Counted from the first letter of the stretch, positions 1-8,674 are shown. The stretch is 64,000 nucleotides of DNA from Lichenihabitans psoromatis (GCF_004323635.1 NZ_CP036515.1:1123501-1187500); one strand, 5' to 3'. Made by a program: numbers and translations. Notes: generated from the sequence alone by a model not told the origin.

Positions 1-2
1 CT

Positions 3-950
3 GCCGATTACCTCGTCGACCGCCGCCGGATGAGGCGCAAATTGTTCTTCTGGCGCGCCATCGCCTGCGTGATCGTCGCTCTGGCGCTGGTCGGCATCGG
101 GTTGCAGATCGTTGGTCCGCGCGGCGCCGGCACGCTGGTGCCGCATATTGCACGCCTCAAGATCCAAGGTGTCATCACGGGCGATGACGCGACCATCAAG
201 CTCCTCGACGAGATCGCGACCTCGAATGCGACAGCCCTCATCCTGTCGCTGGAAAGTCCGGGCGGCACTACTGTCGGCTCTGAGCGGCTGTATGATGCGA
301 TCCGCAAAGTCGCGGCCAAGAAGCCAGTCGTCGCGACCGTCGGCACCATGGCGGCGTCGGGTGCCTATATCGCGGCCCTTGGGGCCGACCACATCGTGGC
401 GCGTGGGAATTCCCTCGTCGGCTCGATCGGTGTGCTGTTCGAATTTCCCAACGTCTCCGGACTACTCGACAAGGTGGGCGTAAAAGTCGAGACCGTGAAG
501 TCGGCGCCGCTCAAGGCGTCGCCGAACGGTTTCGAGCCGACCAGCGATGCGGCCCGCGCGGCACTCGCCTCCCTGGTGAGCGACAGTTTCGATTGGTTCA
601 AGGCGTTGGTGAAGGACCGCCGCCACATGAGCGACACCGACCTCGCCGCCGTCGACGATGGTCGCGTCTTCACCGGCCGGCAAAGCATGCCGCTCAAGCT
701 GATCGACCAGATCGGCAGCGAAGAGGATGCCGTGGCCTGGCTCGAAACCCAGAAAGGCGTCGCAAAAGGATTACCGATTCGCGATTGGAAAACCGACCGA
801 AGCCTTGAGCGGCTTGGCCTTTTTGGCGCCGCCGCAACGCTGGCCGATGGGCTCGGCTGGTCAATGGTCGGGCATCTGCTGCATCAGACCGCTGCCCTCG
901 AAGAGGCCCCGAAGCTTGACGGTCTGGTCTCCATTTGGCAGGGTAGCTGA
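3..950 (+). CDS. sppA: Signal peptide peptidase SppA (S49 family), 5'-truncated by window edge
   Basis: Inner-membrane serine peptidase of family S49 that degrades cleaved signal peptides in the membrane and periplasm. The first ATG is at 30, but the frame stays open upstream and reads ADYLVDRRRM. The (D)xxVDRRR(L/M)RRKLxFWR block is the usual N-terminus of alphaproteobacterial SppA, so the true start lies before the window. Counting from the ATG at 30: one membrane anchor at about 8-28, the nucleophile Ser110 in TMAASGAYIAA and the general base Lys162 in SAPLKASP. The length of about 306 residues fits the short single-domain type that works as an oligomer. It is followed after 72 nt by ihfB, a common rhizobial order. 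Confidence 0.93.
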   Translation, partial: ADYLVDRRRMRRKLFFWRAIACVIVALALVGIGLQIVGPRGAGTLVPHIARLKIQGVITGDDATIKLLDEIATSNATALILSLESPGGTTVGSERLYDAIRKVAAKKPVVATVGTMAASGAYIAALGADHIVARGNSLVGSIGVLFEFPNVSGLLDKVGVKVETVKSAPLKASPNGFEPTSDAARAALASLVSDSFDWFKALVKDRRHMSDTDLAAVDDGRVFTGRQSMPLKLIDQIGSEEDAVAWLETQKGVAKGLPIRDWKTDRSLERLGLFGAAATLADGLGWSMVGHLLHQTAALEEAPKLDGLVSIWQGS

Positions 951-1022
951 GTGAATTGAAGGGTTACGGGGCACGGAATTTGAGCCTTATCGTGACCCAG
1001 CCGTAGCGGATTTGGGGCCAAG

Positions 1023-1307
1023 GTGATCAAGTCGGAACTCGTCCAGCGGATCGCTGAAAAGAACCCACACCTCTACCAACGCGACGTCGAACGCATCGTC
1101 AACGCCATCCTGGACGAGATCACCAATGCTCTGACGCGGGGCGATCGCGTCGAGTTGCGGGGCTTTGGCGCCTTCTCGATCAAGCGCCGCGACGCTCGCC
1201 TCGGCCGCAATCCGCGCACCGGCGCTCATGTCGATGTCGACCAAAAGGCTGTGCCATTCTTTAAAACCGGCAAGGAAATGCGCGAGCGCCTGAACGTCAG
1301 CGCCTGA
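1023..1307 (+). CDS. ihfB: Integration host factor subunit beta
   Basis: Small nucleoid protein of the HU/IHF family. With IhfA it bends DNA at specific sites for replication, recombination and transcription. The 94 residues show the family pattern: an N-terminal dimerisation helix pair (1-40), the conserved ELRGFGAFS strand (44-52) and the DNA-contacting arm tip GRNPRTG (61-67), where Pro64 is the residue that intercalates into DNA. The start is GTG at 1023, placed by the family N-terminus [11 protein letters not shown]. The RTGAHV and [13 protein letters not shown] segments resemble IhfB more than HU. It sits between sppA and lapA, as in many Hyphomicrobiales. Confidence 0.96.
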   Translation: MIKSELVQRIAEKNPHLYQRDVERIVNAILDEITNALTRGDRVELRGFGAFSIKRRDARLGRNPRTGAHVDVDQKAVPFFKTGKEMRERLNVSA

Positions 1308-1445
1308 GTTTATCCCGAGCGTTCCGGCCTCGGACAATTGGGACAGGGTCGTCGACGGCAGGACACAATCCTGGCCCACATCGTTGGCGTCATACTCTGA
1401 ACTGTCCCGCACGATCGCCCCGCGTCCGAAAGGTCTCGATATTCC

Positions 1446-1814
1446 ATGAAGACGTTTCTGAAACTCGTGATTTTGGTGCCGCTGGCGTTGATCGCCGTCG
1501 CCTTCGCGGTCGCCAATCGCCAGGGCGTCACGGTGTCGTTCGATCCGTTCGCGACCGACATCCCAGCTTTCGCGCTGAACGGTCCTCTCTTTGTCGTGAT
1601 CCTGATCGTGATCGGAACCGGCATCATCATCGGCGGCATTGCGACATGGTTCGGCCAGGGCCGTTTCCGCCGCGCGGCCCGCTTGGCCAAGCGCGAAAGC
1701 GATGAGCTTCGCGCCGAAGTTGCGCGTTTGAAGGCCGATCTCGAGCAACAAAGCCGTCGCTCGAACGACAATGCCGGGACCTACCCGTCACTACCGGGGC
1801 AGACCGCCGCCTGA
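1446..1814 (+). CDS. lapA: LapA family (DUF1049) inner-membrane protein
   Basis: A 122-residue protein with two membrane helices (about 5-23 and 47-69) and a cytoplasmic C-terminal coiled coil at about 75-102, rich in Arg, Glu and Leu. This is the LapA/YciS layout. In E. coli LapA, with LapB, helps control LipopolysAccharide synthesis by regulating LpxC turnover. That role is known for the gammaproteobacterial protein and is only inferred here. The start ATG at 1446 gives the expected short N-terminus MKTFLKLVILVPLAL. In related genomes lapA is commonly followed by trpF; here a different membrane-protein gene follows. Confidence 0.85.
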   Translation: MKTFLKLVILVPLALIAVAFAVANRQGVTVSFDPFATDIPAFALNGPLFVVILIVIGTGIIIGGIATWFGQGRFRRAARLAKRESDELRAEVARLKADLEQQSRRSNDNAGTYPSLPGQTAA

Positions 1815-1824
1815 GGCGGCCGAC

Positions 1825-2439
1825 GTGAGCGACGCGTCGCCCGCTCCAATTCCGATCGACGATGTGACTCCGGGAACGGGCCTCCCGGCAGCCCGCGTCT
1901 GGCGGCCGCTTCGGCTGATCGTCGCGGCCTTGCTGGCCCTCGCGGCCTGTGCGGGCGTCGCCGCCTTCCGCATCTCTGGCTTCGTGACAGCTGATCAGCT
2001 CGGCCGGAGCGGATATCTGTGGTCCCATAGCGATGGAACCGTAGCGGCCACCTGGGTCGATGGTCGCGTGGTGCCCCTGCTGATCGTGCTCGGTGGCGGC
2101 GCCATGCTGTTCGCCGTCGCGCTGATCGTGACGGCGTGGTCGATGTCGCTGATGCTGTTACGCCGCTCGGACGGTCGGGCCGATGCTGCCTATATTGCGC
2201 CACGGCCACGCCGCTCCCGCGCCCGTCGCACAAGCCTGATCCTGGCACTCGGGATTGGCAGCCTCGTGGCGGCGCGCTGGTACAGCTATGTCGATAATAC
2301 AGCGACCCCGGATGATCCGCTCGGCATCGTGCTCAACGCTTACGCGCCAACACCCCTGCGTGCCTGGGGCTGCGCCAAACTCCGGGCGACCTTCGGCGCC
2401 GCGACCGTCCTTCGCGGCTGTGCGCCGGATCGGCGCTGA
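1825..2439 (+). CDS. Hypothetical multi-pass membrane protein
   Basis: An unrecognised protein of about 204 residues. I chose the GTG at 1825, which comes 10 nt after the lapA stop and has a GAGG just upstream, over an in-frame ATG at 1771 that would overlap lapA. The protein has three or four hydrophobic stretches: one after a Pro/Ala-rich N-terminus (LRLIVAALLALAACAG), one long central segment (VVPLLIVLGGGAMLFAVAL) and one near the C-terminus (SLILALGIGSLVAARW). The C-terminal tail holds two cysteines (WGCAKLRA and LRGCAP), possibly periplasmic and disulfide-bonded. It is convergent with the ABC transporter operon, 18 nt away. No function is proposed. Confidence 0.6.
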   Translation: MSDASPAPIPIDDVTPGTGLPAARVWRPLRLIVAALLALAACAGVAAFRISGFVTADQLGRSGYLWSHSDGTVAATWVDGRVVPLLIVLGGGAMLFAVALIVTAWSMSLMLLRRSDGRADAAYIAPRPRRSRARRTSLILALGIGSLVAARWYSYVDNTATPDDPLGIVLNAYAPTPLRAWGCAKLRATFGAATVLRGCAPDRR

Positions 2440-2457
2440 ACCTCACCCATCCGGCCG

Positions 2458-3453
2458 TCAGCCGTTGGTGCGCTTCGATCGTCCATACAGCAGCAGCATG
2501 GCCAGGATCACGACCCCATAGATGATCTGGCGGCCGGATTCAGCAATTTGCATGACCGAGAGGATCGACTGCAGCAGCGTGATCAGAATGACGCCCGCCG
2601 TCGTGCCAAGATAGGAGCCCTTGCCGCCGAGGATCGAGGTGCCGCCGAGCACCACAGCCGCGATGGCGGGCAGCAGATAGGCATCTCCCATGCCTTGATA
2701 GGCTTTGGTCGAGTAGCCCGCCAGCAATACGCCTCCGAAGGCGGCCAGCGCGCCCGAAAGGCCGAACGCCAGGAGAACGATCCGCTGATTCGGGATGCCC
2801 GACAGATAGGCGGCCGGTTCCTGATTGCCGATACCGTAAACGGCCCGGCCGAAACTCGTGCGGGTCAGCAGAAACACGGTCGCGAGCCCGACCACGACCC
2901 AGATCCACACCGCGTTCGGGATCGGTCCGACGAGATGCCCGGTCGCGAGTTCGTGCATGGTGGGGGTCGCCATATCCTGCGGCGCCGAGCCACCGGTCCG
3001 CAAGATCATCAGGCCCTGCGCGACCGCGTTGATGCCAAGCGTGAAAATCATCGACGGCACCCGCAGATAGGCGACGCCGACGCCGTTAATCAGCCCGAAC
3101 CCGAGCCCACACAACACGCCGAACGGAATGGCGACGACATCGCCCCAGGGGCCCCAGCCAGCGGCGGCGGTCGACATCATGCCACCCACCGCCATGAGCC
3201 AAGGGATCGACAGGTCGATCTGACCGAGCAGGATGACGATCATCATGCCGCTCGCCACCATGGCCAGGAAGGCGCCGACCTGAAGCTGCTGCAGCAGATA
3301 GTCGGGGGACAGAAAGCTGCTCGAGTAGAGGCTGCCGACCAGCAGCAGCACGACGATGCAGCCGAAGGCGGTCGCGACCGCCGGATCGATCCGTCGGAGG
3401 ATCGCGGGCATACGGGAAATGGGGGGTGTGGCTGAGCCGGGTTGCATGGTCAT
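2458..3453 (-). CDS. Sugar ABC transporter permease (RbsC/XylH type), second permease
   Basis: Inner-membrane permease of the CUT2 (BPD_transp_2) family, 331 residues with about 9-10 hydrophobic helices. It carries the family segment GNQEPAAYLSGIPNQRI and the VLGGTSILGGKGS loop near the C-terminus. The ATG at 3453 overlaps the stop of the upstream permease by 4 nt (ATGA), so translation is probably coupled; an ATG at 3447 is an alternative. A much longer frame reaching 4197 is open, but its N-terminal part is the antisense-frame shadow of the first permease. With the second permease (3450-4433) it should form a heterodimeric pore. Substrate not determinable from the permease. Confidence 0.9.
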   Translation of the reverse strand: MTMQPGSATPPISRMPAILRRIDPAVATAFGCIVVLLLVGSLYSSSFLSPDYLLQQLQVGAFLAMVASGMMIVILLGQIDLSIPWLMAVGGMMSTAAAGWGPWGDVVAIPFGVLCGLGFGLINGVGVAYLRVPSMIFTLGINAVAQGLMILRTGGSAPQDMATPTMHELATGHLVGPIPNAVWIWVVVGLATVFLLTRTSFGRAVYGIGNQEPAAYLSGIPNQRIVLLAFGLSGALAAFGGVLLAGYSTKAYQGMGDAYLLPAIAAVVLGGTSILGGKGSYLGTTAGVILITLLQSILSVMQIAESGRQIIYGVVILAMLLLYGRSKRTNG

Positions 3454-4433
3454 TGCCTGAAAAGGTCGAGCCGATTGCGGATGCTGATCAGGCGGAATGA
3501 GCCGAGACACACGGCGGCCAGCAGCACGAGCCCGAGGAACAGGGGCTGCCAGAGCGGGTCGAGGTCGAACACGAACAACAGGTCGTTGATGGTGCGGAAG
3601 ATCAACGCACCGAAGATCGCCCCGATGGCGCTGCCGGAGCCGCCGAAGAGCGACACACCGCCGATCACCACGGCGGCGATGGAATTCAACGTGTAGGTCG
3701 CTGCATTCGACGACGAGGCCTCCCCCGAGGAGGTGAAGAAGGCCAACATCAGGCCGCCCAGGGACGCGAAAAGCCCAGCCAACATATAGGCCGTGAAGGT
3801 GGCGCGGCGGACCGGCACGCCGGACATATAGGCCGACACCTCGGATGAGCCGACCGCGTAGACGGCGCGCCCCGTGAGCGAGCGGCGGAACGGCACCCAG
3901 ATCAGCAACATCACGACCGCCAGCGCGACGACGCTGGTCGGAATGCCGCCGGGCAATTGACCGGTGATCGCATCGGCGAGGTCGCCGTTGATGTCGCCGC
4001 CGGGCTGCGGGCGCAACTGCAGCGCCACTCCGAAGAAGATCGCGCTCGTCGCGATGGTGGCGACGATCGGCTGCAGACGTCCGACGATCACCAGCGCGCC
4101 GTTGATCGCACCGCAGGCGAGCCCCGTCGCCATCACGCCGAGAATCCCGAGCGCCGTCATGGCGGGCGATCCGATAACGATCCAGGAGGCCAGGCAATTC
4201 GAGAGAATGAAGATTGAGCCAAGCGACAGATCGATGCCGGCCGTCAACACCACGAAGGTCTGCGCGACGGCGATCAAGGCCAGCAGAACGCCCTTGTTGG
4301 CGGCCGTCTGCACCACGTTGGCGCTGAACCCGGCCGGGTGGTTGGCCGTATAGATCGCGAAGATCACGACGAACACGAGCGCGGCGAAGATCGTCGCCTT
4401 ATGCTCGCTCAGGCGATAGCGCCAATCGCTCAC
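3450..4433 (-). CDS. Sugar ABC transporter permease (RbsC/XylH type), first permease
   Basis: CUT2 permease of 327 residues with the family hallmarks TAGIDLSLGSIF in an early helix, AVGSSEVSAYMSGVPV (the cytoplasmic coupling region that contacts the ATPase) and VIGGVSLFGGSGS near the end. The start is GTG at 4433 and overlaps the stop of the ATPase gene by 4 nt (GTGA). The two permeases differ clearly in sequence, which suggests a heterodimer instead of the RbsC homodimer. It lies between the ATPase and the second permease in one minus-strand operon. Confidence 0.9.
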   Translation of the reverse strand: MSDWRYRLSEHKATIFAALVFVVIFAIYTANHPAGFSANVVQTAANKGVLLALIAVAQTFVVLTAGIDLSLGSIFILSNCLASWIVIGSPAMTALGILGVMATGLACGAINGALVIVGRLQPIVATIATSAIFFGVALQLRPQPGGDINGDLADAITGQLPGGIPTSVVALAVVMLLIWVPFRRSLTGRAVYAVGSSEVSAYMSGVPVRRATFTAYMLAGLFASLGGLMLAFFTSSGEASSSNAATYTLNSIAAVVIGGVSLFGGSGSAIGAIFGALIFRTINDLLFVFDLDPLWQPLFLGLVLLAAVCLGSFRLISIRNRLDLFRQ

Positions 4434-6001
4434 GAGACATGCGCCGGCGCAGCGCCGGCCTCCCCGGTTGGAGTATCGATATTAAGAGCGCTGCTGATCA
4501 GCGCATGTTCGGTGATGTCATGGCCGGCCAGCATGCGCCGCACCGATCCGTCATAGAGCACCGCGACCCGGTCGCAGCAGCCGATGAGTTCGGCATAATC
4601 GGTCGAATAGAGCAGGATCGCGGCGCCATCGTCGGCAAGCTTCCGCAGCAGGCGATAAATCTCCTGCTTGGTGCCGACGTCGATGCCGCGCGTCGGGTCG
4701 TTCAGCAGGATGATCTTCGGCGCGATCATCAGCCATTTGGCGATCACCACCTTCTGCTGGTTGCCGCCCGACAGCGCCGAGACGGGAACGTCGATCGAGG
4801 CGGTCTTGATCTCGAGCAGGCGCAACATCGCATCGATCGCCTGCCGCTCGGCCCCGCGATCGATCACGCCGCCGCTGGTAAACCGATCGAGCGCCGCAAA
4901 GGACAGGTTCTGGCCGACCGACATCGGCAGCATCAACCCCTCGGTCTTCCGATCCTCTGGGATTAGCGCAATCCCGTTGGCGGGCGATTTGGCGTCGCCA
5001 GGCCCTTTGATCGAGACGGGGCTGCCGTCGATCAGCACCTCACCCGTCACGCCGCGCAGCACACCGAAGAGCGCCAGCAGCAGCTCGCGCTGCCCCTGCC
5101 CGTCGAGACCGCCAAGCCCGACGATCTCGCCGGGCCGGACGCTCAACGAAATGTCGCTCAGCCGGCCGCCCCAAGACAGCCGGCGTAATTCAAGCGCCGG
5201 CACCTTGCTGTCGGGAATGGGGGCGGGCTTCGGCGGAAAGACGTGGCTGTAGTCGCGGCCGATCATCAACTTGACGACCTCATCGTCCGTCTTGGTGCCG
5301 GCCGGATAGGTCTCGATGTTGCGACCGTTGCGGAACACGCTGCAATCATCCGCGAGTTCGGTGATCTCCTGCATCCGATGCGAGATGTAGACCAGCGCCA
5401 GCCCTTCCGACCGGAGCGTCTTCAACACGCTGAACACCGACGCCACGTCGCTGGCCGTGAGAGCCGACGTCGCTTCATCGAGGATCAGGATGCGCGGGTT
5501 GCGGGCCAGCGCCTTGGCGATCTCGACGAGCTGGCGGCGCGACAGCGGCAAATCCTTGACCCGGGCGGCGGGATGGATGTCGCCGGCCCCTGCCCGTGCC
5601 AACGCCTGCATCGCCATGGTGCGCTGGGCGGCGCGATCGATCATGCCGAAGCGCATGGGCGGATTGCTGATCATGATGTTGTCGGCCACCGAAAGGTCGG
5701 GGATCAGCGACAATTCCTGAAAGATGCAGACGATTCCGGCCCGGTTGGCGGCGGCCGGATCGGGGAAACGAACGGCTGCGCCATCGAGCGTCAGGGTTCC
5801 TTCGTCGGGCTGCACGACCCCCGACATGATCTTGATGAGGCTGGATTTCCCAGCGCCGTTCTCCCCCAGGATCGCATGAATGCGCCCGGCGCGGACATCG
5901 AGGCTGACGCCGTCGAGAGCACGCACGCCACCGTAACGCTTGGAGATTCCCTGCATGCGGAACAAGGGCGGTGACGCATCGGCGATCCTGCCGTCGTTCA
6001 T
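4430..6001 (-). CDS. Sugar ABC transporter ATP-binding protein, two fused nucleotide-binding domains
   Basis: Cytoplasmic ATPase of the RbsA/XylG/MglA type, 523 residues with two NBDs in one chain. NBD1 has a canonical Walker A GENGAGKSS (46-54), a signature-like LSRRQ (153-157) and Walker B ILILDEATS (171-179). NBD2 has the relaxed P-loop usual in this family (GLGGLDGQGQRE, 295-306) and a perfect signature LSGGNQQK (420-427), but its Walker B reads IILLNDPTRGIDVG (440-453): Asn-Asp where Asp-Glu is usual. The start ATG 6001 (MNDGRIADAS) fits the family. A longer frame to 6139 would run into the binding-protein gene. The gap to that gene is 82 nt. Confidence 0.92.
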   Translation of the reverse strand: MNDGRIADASPPLFRMQGISKRYGGVRALDGVSLDVRAGRIHAILGENGAGKSSLIKIMSGVVQPDEGTLTLDGAAVRFPDPAAANRAGIVCIFQELSLIPDLSVADNIMISNPPMRFGMIDRAAQRTMAMQALARAGAGDIHPAARVKDLPLSRRQLVEIAKALARNPRILILDEATSALTASDVASVFSVLKTLRSEGLALVYISHRMQEITELADDCSVFRNGRNIETYPAGTKTDDEVVKLMIGRDYSHVFPPKPAPIPDSKVPALELRRLSWGGRLSDISLSVRPGEIVGLGGLDGQGQRELLLALFGVLRGVTGEVLIDGSPVSIKGPGDAKSPANGIALIPEDRKTEGLMLPMSVGQNLSFAALDRFTSGGVIDRGAERQAIDAMLRLLEIKTASIDVPVSALSGGNQQKVVIAKWLMIAPKIILLNDPTRGIDVGTKQEIYRLLRKLADDGAAILLYSTDYAELIGCCDRVAVLYDGSVRRMLAGHDITEHALISSALNIDTPTGEAGAAPAHVS

Positions 6002-6083
6002 CGAGGGAGACCCGTTGGTTGATGTCTTGAGCCTGGTCGCGACAGCCGGGCAGAGGCCCGGCTGTCGTCGAAGCAGCGTGACG

Positions 6084-7211
6084 TTACTGGTTGGTCTCGG
6101 ACTGACCCATGATTTCCTGCGCCGTGAAATTGATGCCACAGCTCGGGAAGGAGTTACCGACGAAGAAGTTATCGGTCTGCTTCGGATAGAAATTTTCGCC
6201 GGCTTTGAAATCAGGATCTTCGACGCGCGCCAGCGGCAACTTGATGGATTGCGGCACGACGTCGCCCTGGAGCGCCGCGATCGCAGTCTTGACCGCGACG
6301 GCGACCTGAGCCGGACCGGTGCCGCCCGAGGCGCATTTCAGCCCGTCAGCGGAATGTTCGGCGCATAGCTTGCGGAAGCCATTCTCGGTTTCGGCGCCGG
6401 CCGGAACGAAGGGCTGCTTCGCGTCCATGAAGGCGCGGACCATGCCGGTCGAGCCGCCTTGGGCCGTCATCCCGTCGAAATGCTTGTGGATCGAAATCGC
6501 GTCGGCCGACACCTTCTGGGCCGTGCCGTCATCCCATTTGCCGACGACCTCGACGGTCTCGAAGGGTTTTCCGGAGGCCTTCAGCACATCCTGGATGCCC
6601 TTGTGTCGATCCGTGTCGACCTGGGTCCCGGTCACGCCCCGCACTTCGAGGATCTTGCCGCCGTTCGGCACCGTCTTGACCAGCCACTCGCCCCAATATT
6701 TGCCGAGGCCTTCCTGATCGACGTTGACGTTAATACCCTCGTCGGTATCGATCGTGTTGTCGAAAGCGACCAGCACCACGCCGGCCTGCTTGGCGCGGCG
6801 CACGACGGATTTGAACGCCGTCGGGTTCTGCGCGTCGATCACGATCGCATCATAGCCCGAGTCGATGAAATTGTTGACGGCCGCGATCTGGGCCGCGATG
6901 TCCTCGCCGGTCGAAACGACCTTGAATTCCTTGAGCTGCGCCTTGACGGCGGGCTGCTCGGAATAAGCCTTGGCGGTCTTGATCATCTGAATACGCCAGG
7001 TATTGCCGATGAAACCATTGGCCAAAGCAATGCGATAAGGACCGGCCTTCTTGGGATATTTGAAGAATTTCGTCTGTTGCGTCCACGGAACGAAACATTC
7101 CGGCTGAGCGCTCGGGCCAGAGACGATTTCGGGGCCGGCCGCGAATGCCAATGTGGTGCTGGCCAGCAATCCGGCCGCGACGATAGTCGCGATGTGAGAC
7201 ATACGCATCAT
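6084..7211 (-). CDS. Periplasmic sugar-binding protein of the ABC transporter
   Basis: A 375-residue solute-binding protein of the Peripla_BP_4/RbsB class, first gene of the transporter operon. It has a Sec signal peptide at about residues 1-24 (MMRMSHIATIVAAGLLAST then AFA-AG), followed by a mature domain with the family elements IALANGFIGNTWR, DAIVIDAQNPTAF and VVLVAFDNTIDTDEG. The start ATG at 7211 is fixed by a strong Shine-Dalgarno at 7213-7221. An upstream frame to 7310 lacks signal-like sequence. Cysteines in the mature part (PECFVPW, KLCAEHS, LKCASGG, SCGINF) are more numerous than in RbsB and could form disulfides. The substrate is unknown, presumably a monosaccharide or polyol. Confidence 0.92.
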   Translation of the reverse strand: MMRMSHIATIVAAGLLASTTLAFAAGPEIVSGPSAQPECFVPWTQQTKFFKYPKKAGPYRIALANGFIGNTWRIQMIKTAKAYSEQPAVKAQLKEFKVVSTGEDIAAQIAAVNNFIDSGYDAIVIDAQNPTAFKSVVRRAKQAGVVLVAFDNTIDTDEGINVNVDQEGLGKYWGEWLVKTVPNGGKILEVRGVTGTQVDTDRHKGIQDVLKASGKPFETVEVVGKWDDGTAQKVSADAISIHKHFDGMTAQGGSTGMVRAFMDAKQPFVPAGAETENGFRKLCAEHSADGLKCASGGTGPAQVAVAVKTAIAALQGDVVPQSIKLPLARVEDPDFKAGENFYPKQTDNFFVGNSFPSCGINFTAQEIMGQSETNQ

Positions 7212-7212
7212 G

Positions 7213-7221
7213 TTCCCTCCT
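7213..7221 (-). promoter_or_regulatory. Strong ribosome binding site of the sugar-binding protein
   Basis: On the minus strand the sequence reads AGGAGGGAA immediately before the ATG at 7211. It decides the start in favour of the signal-peptide-proximal ATG and fits high expression of the binding protein relative to the rest of the operon. Confidence 0.8.
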
Positions 7222-7286
7222 GTTGTGTCGACCGATATCGTGAGCGGCTTCTGCCACTTCTTGTCGGCGCTATGCCGGATAGCCGC

Positions 7287-7342
7287 GGCCCAACGCAGTG
7301 CTGGGCCCATTAGGCTGACTAACCGAAGCGGGCCGGACCGGC
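7287..7342. promoter_or_regulatory. Two inverted repeats upstream of the sugar ABC operon
   Basis: In the 182-nt gap between the deacetylase-like gene and the binding-protein gene there is GGCCCA, a 9-nt spacer and TGGGCC (7287-7307), then GCCGG-A-CCGGC (7332-7342). They lie 76-131 nt upstream of the binding-protein start. They could be operator half-sites or part of a leader hairpin. No promoter hexamers are convincing, and assignment as operators is inference. Confidence 0.3.
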
Positions 7343-7393
7343 AATATCACGCCACCGCTTTGTACGATTTTTTCGCGTCACGCCTGCCGTCGC

Positions 7394-8290
7394 TCAGGAG
7401 CCCGGCACGATTCCAGGCGGCAACGAAAGGACATGCGCCGCGATCGCACCAGGCCGGGTGATGAAAACGAGGTCGCGCTGGCCGGCGATATGCGCGAGGG
7501 CGCGGCGCAAATGGCGAAGCCGATAGGGTTGGCCGACCAGATAGGCATGCAGCGCGATTCCCATGACCAGCGGCACATCGCGGCTTTGATGCAGCATCTC
7601 GTCGAACTGATCCACGATCATATCCGCGAAGGCGTCCCCGCCAATTTTGCGGCCGACGATCATCGGAATATCGTTGAGTTCCTGCGGATACGGAACCGCG
7701 AGGATGCGCCCCCGCCGAGTCCGCATGACCACGGGCTGATCGTCCATGCACCAATCGAGGAGATAGCGGTAGCCGGCCTCCTGCAGGAGATCGGGCGTCA
7801 CCGCGCTTTCCGAGATCCATGGGCCGAGCCACCCGCCGGGCGCCCGACCCTCGTGCCGTGCCAAGGTGGCGGTCGCCTCGGCAATCAGCGCCGCCTCGTC
7901 ACGCTCCGGAAGAAGGCCTTGCCGCTCGGCATTGCTGCGGCCGTGACCGAGGAACTCGTCGCCGCGCTGTCGGAACGCGACGGGGAGATCCGGGCAGGTG
8001 TCGTAGAGGACGCTGTTCAGCAGCACCGACGCCGGGAGAGCCAGATCGTCGAACAGCTCCAGCAGACGCCATGCGCCGACCCGGTTGCCGTAATCACGCC
8101 AAGCGAAATTGAGGATATCGGGCGAAGGGCCCCCGGGCGCGAGCTCCGCCCCGAGCCCCTCGCCGAACGCGAAATCTTCGAGATTCAGCCCGATATAGAC
8201 GGCAAGACGCTTGCCGTTCGGCCAATCATAGGTGGGTCGCTTCGTGATCGGGATGTAGTCATAGCGCCCATGAGTCCGAAGCACGCTCAC
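7394..8290 (-). CDS. Polysaccharide deacetylase family protein (PuuE/allantoinase-like)
   Basis: NodB-fold carbohydrate esterase superfamily protein, 298 residues. The N-terminal strand reads VYIGLNLEDF and the following loop GDEFLGHGRSNAER places His116. The usual second zinc ligand of the H-x3-H motif is absent: Asn120 stands in its place. The loss resembles metal-independent PuuE-type members, which act as amide hydrolases on small cyclic substrates, so polysaccharide deacetylation should not be assumed. The C-terminal VMGIALHAYLVGQPYRL motif (GIxLH) is conserved in this subgroup. The gene is immediately upstream of the sugar ABC operon on the same strand, which suggests a linked substrate. 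Confidence 0.8.
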   Translation of the reverse strand: MSVLRTHGRYDYIPITKRPTYDWPNGKRLAVYIGLNLEDFAFGEGLGAELAPGGPSPDILNFAWRDYGNRVGAWRLLELFDDLALPASVLLNSVLYDTCPDLPVAFRQRGDEFLGHGRSNAERQGLLPERDEAALIAEATATLARHEGRAPGGWLGPWISESAVTPDLLQEAGYRYLLDWCMDDQPVVMRTRRGRILAVPYPQELNDIPMIVGRKIGGDAFADMIVDQFDEMLHQSRDVPLVMGIALHAYLVGQPYRLRHLRRALAHIAGQRDLVFITRPGAIAAHVLSLPPGIVPGS

Positions 8291-8300
8291 GCTGCGAGGA

Positions 8301-8663
8301 TCAGGGAATGGACTGCAGAACCAGCGGATCGGCGATGTTCCATTGCACCGAGCCGCTCACCTCGTCGACGTAAAGACCGAAACGAGCCTGAACGCGGCGC
8401 GGGTCGCCCGGGCATGCACCGCCATGCTTTTCGAGAACCACCACTTCGGTGGCCTCCTTGATGGCCTTGTCGCCGCGCACGAGCGTCGAGCAAGCCAGCT
8501 GGTCAGGCGTCAGCAGATGATGACTGATGATGATCCGCTCGGCAAACCGAAGCGATGAATCCGACAGCCCATAGGACCTATAGGGCGCCGCCAGATCCGC
8601 AGACCAGGCCGGTGCCGAAACCAAGGCCCCAAAGGCCACGACGAATAGGATCATCTTGCGCAT
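8301..8663 (-). CDS. Secreted hypothetical protein, two cysteines
   Basis: A 120-residue protein of unknown function. It has a clear Sec signal peptide (MRKMILFVVAFGALVSAPAW, cleavage probably after AWSA), so it should be periplasmic. The mature chain has exactly two cysteines (Cys58 and Cys84), likely one disulfide, and a C-terminal beta-rich stretch (VQARFGLYVDEVSGSVQWNI). The start ATG at 8663 is the only one that preserves the signal peptide. No strong ribosome binding site is visible, but a 14-nt inverted repeat lies 12 nt upstream. Confidence 0.7.
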   Translation of the reverse strand: MRKMILFVVAFGALVSAPAWSADLAAPYRSYGLSDSSLRFAERIIISHHLLTPDQLACSTLVRGDKAIKEATEVVVLEKHGGACPGDPRRVQARFGLYVDEVSGSVQWNIADPLVLQSIP

Positions 8664-8674
8664 GGTTCAATAAT

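Noticed and set aside
3454..4197. N-terminal extension of the second permease
   Set aside because: It overlaps the first permease in another frame and is Arg-rich, without membrane helices; the ATGA start at 3453 fits the family.
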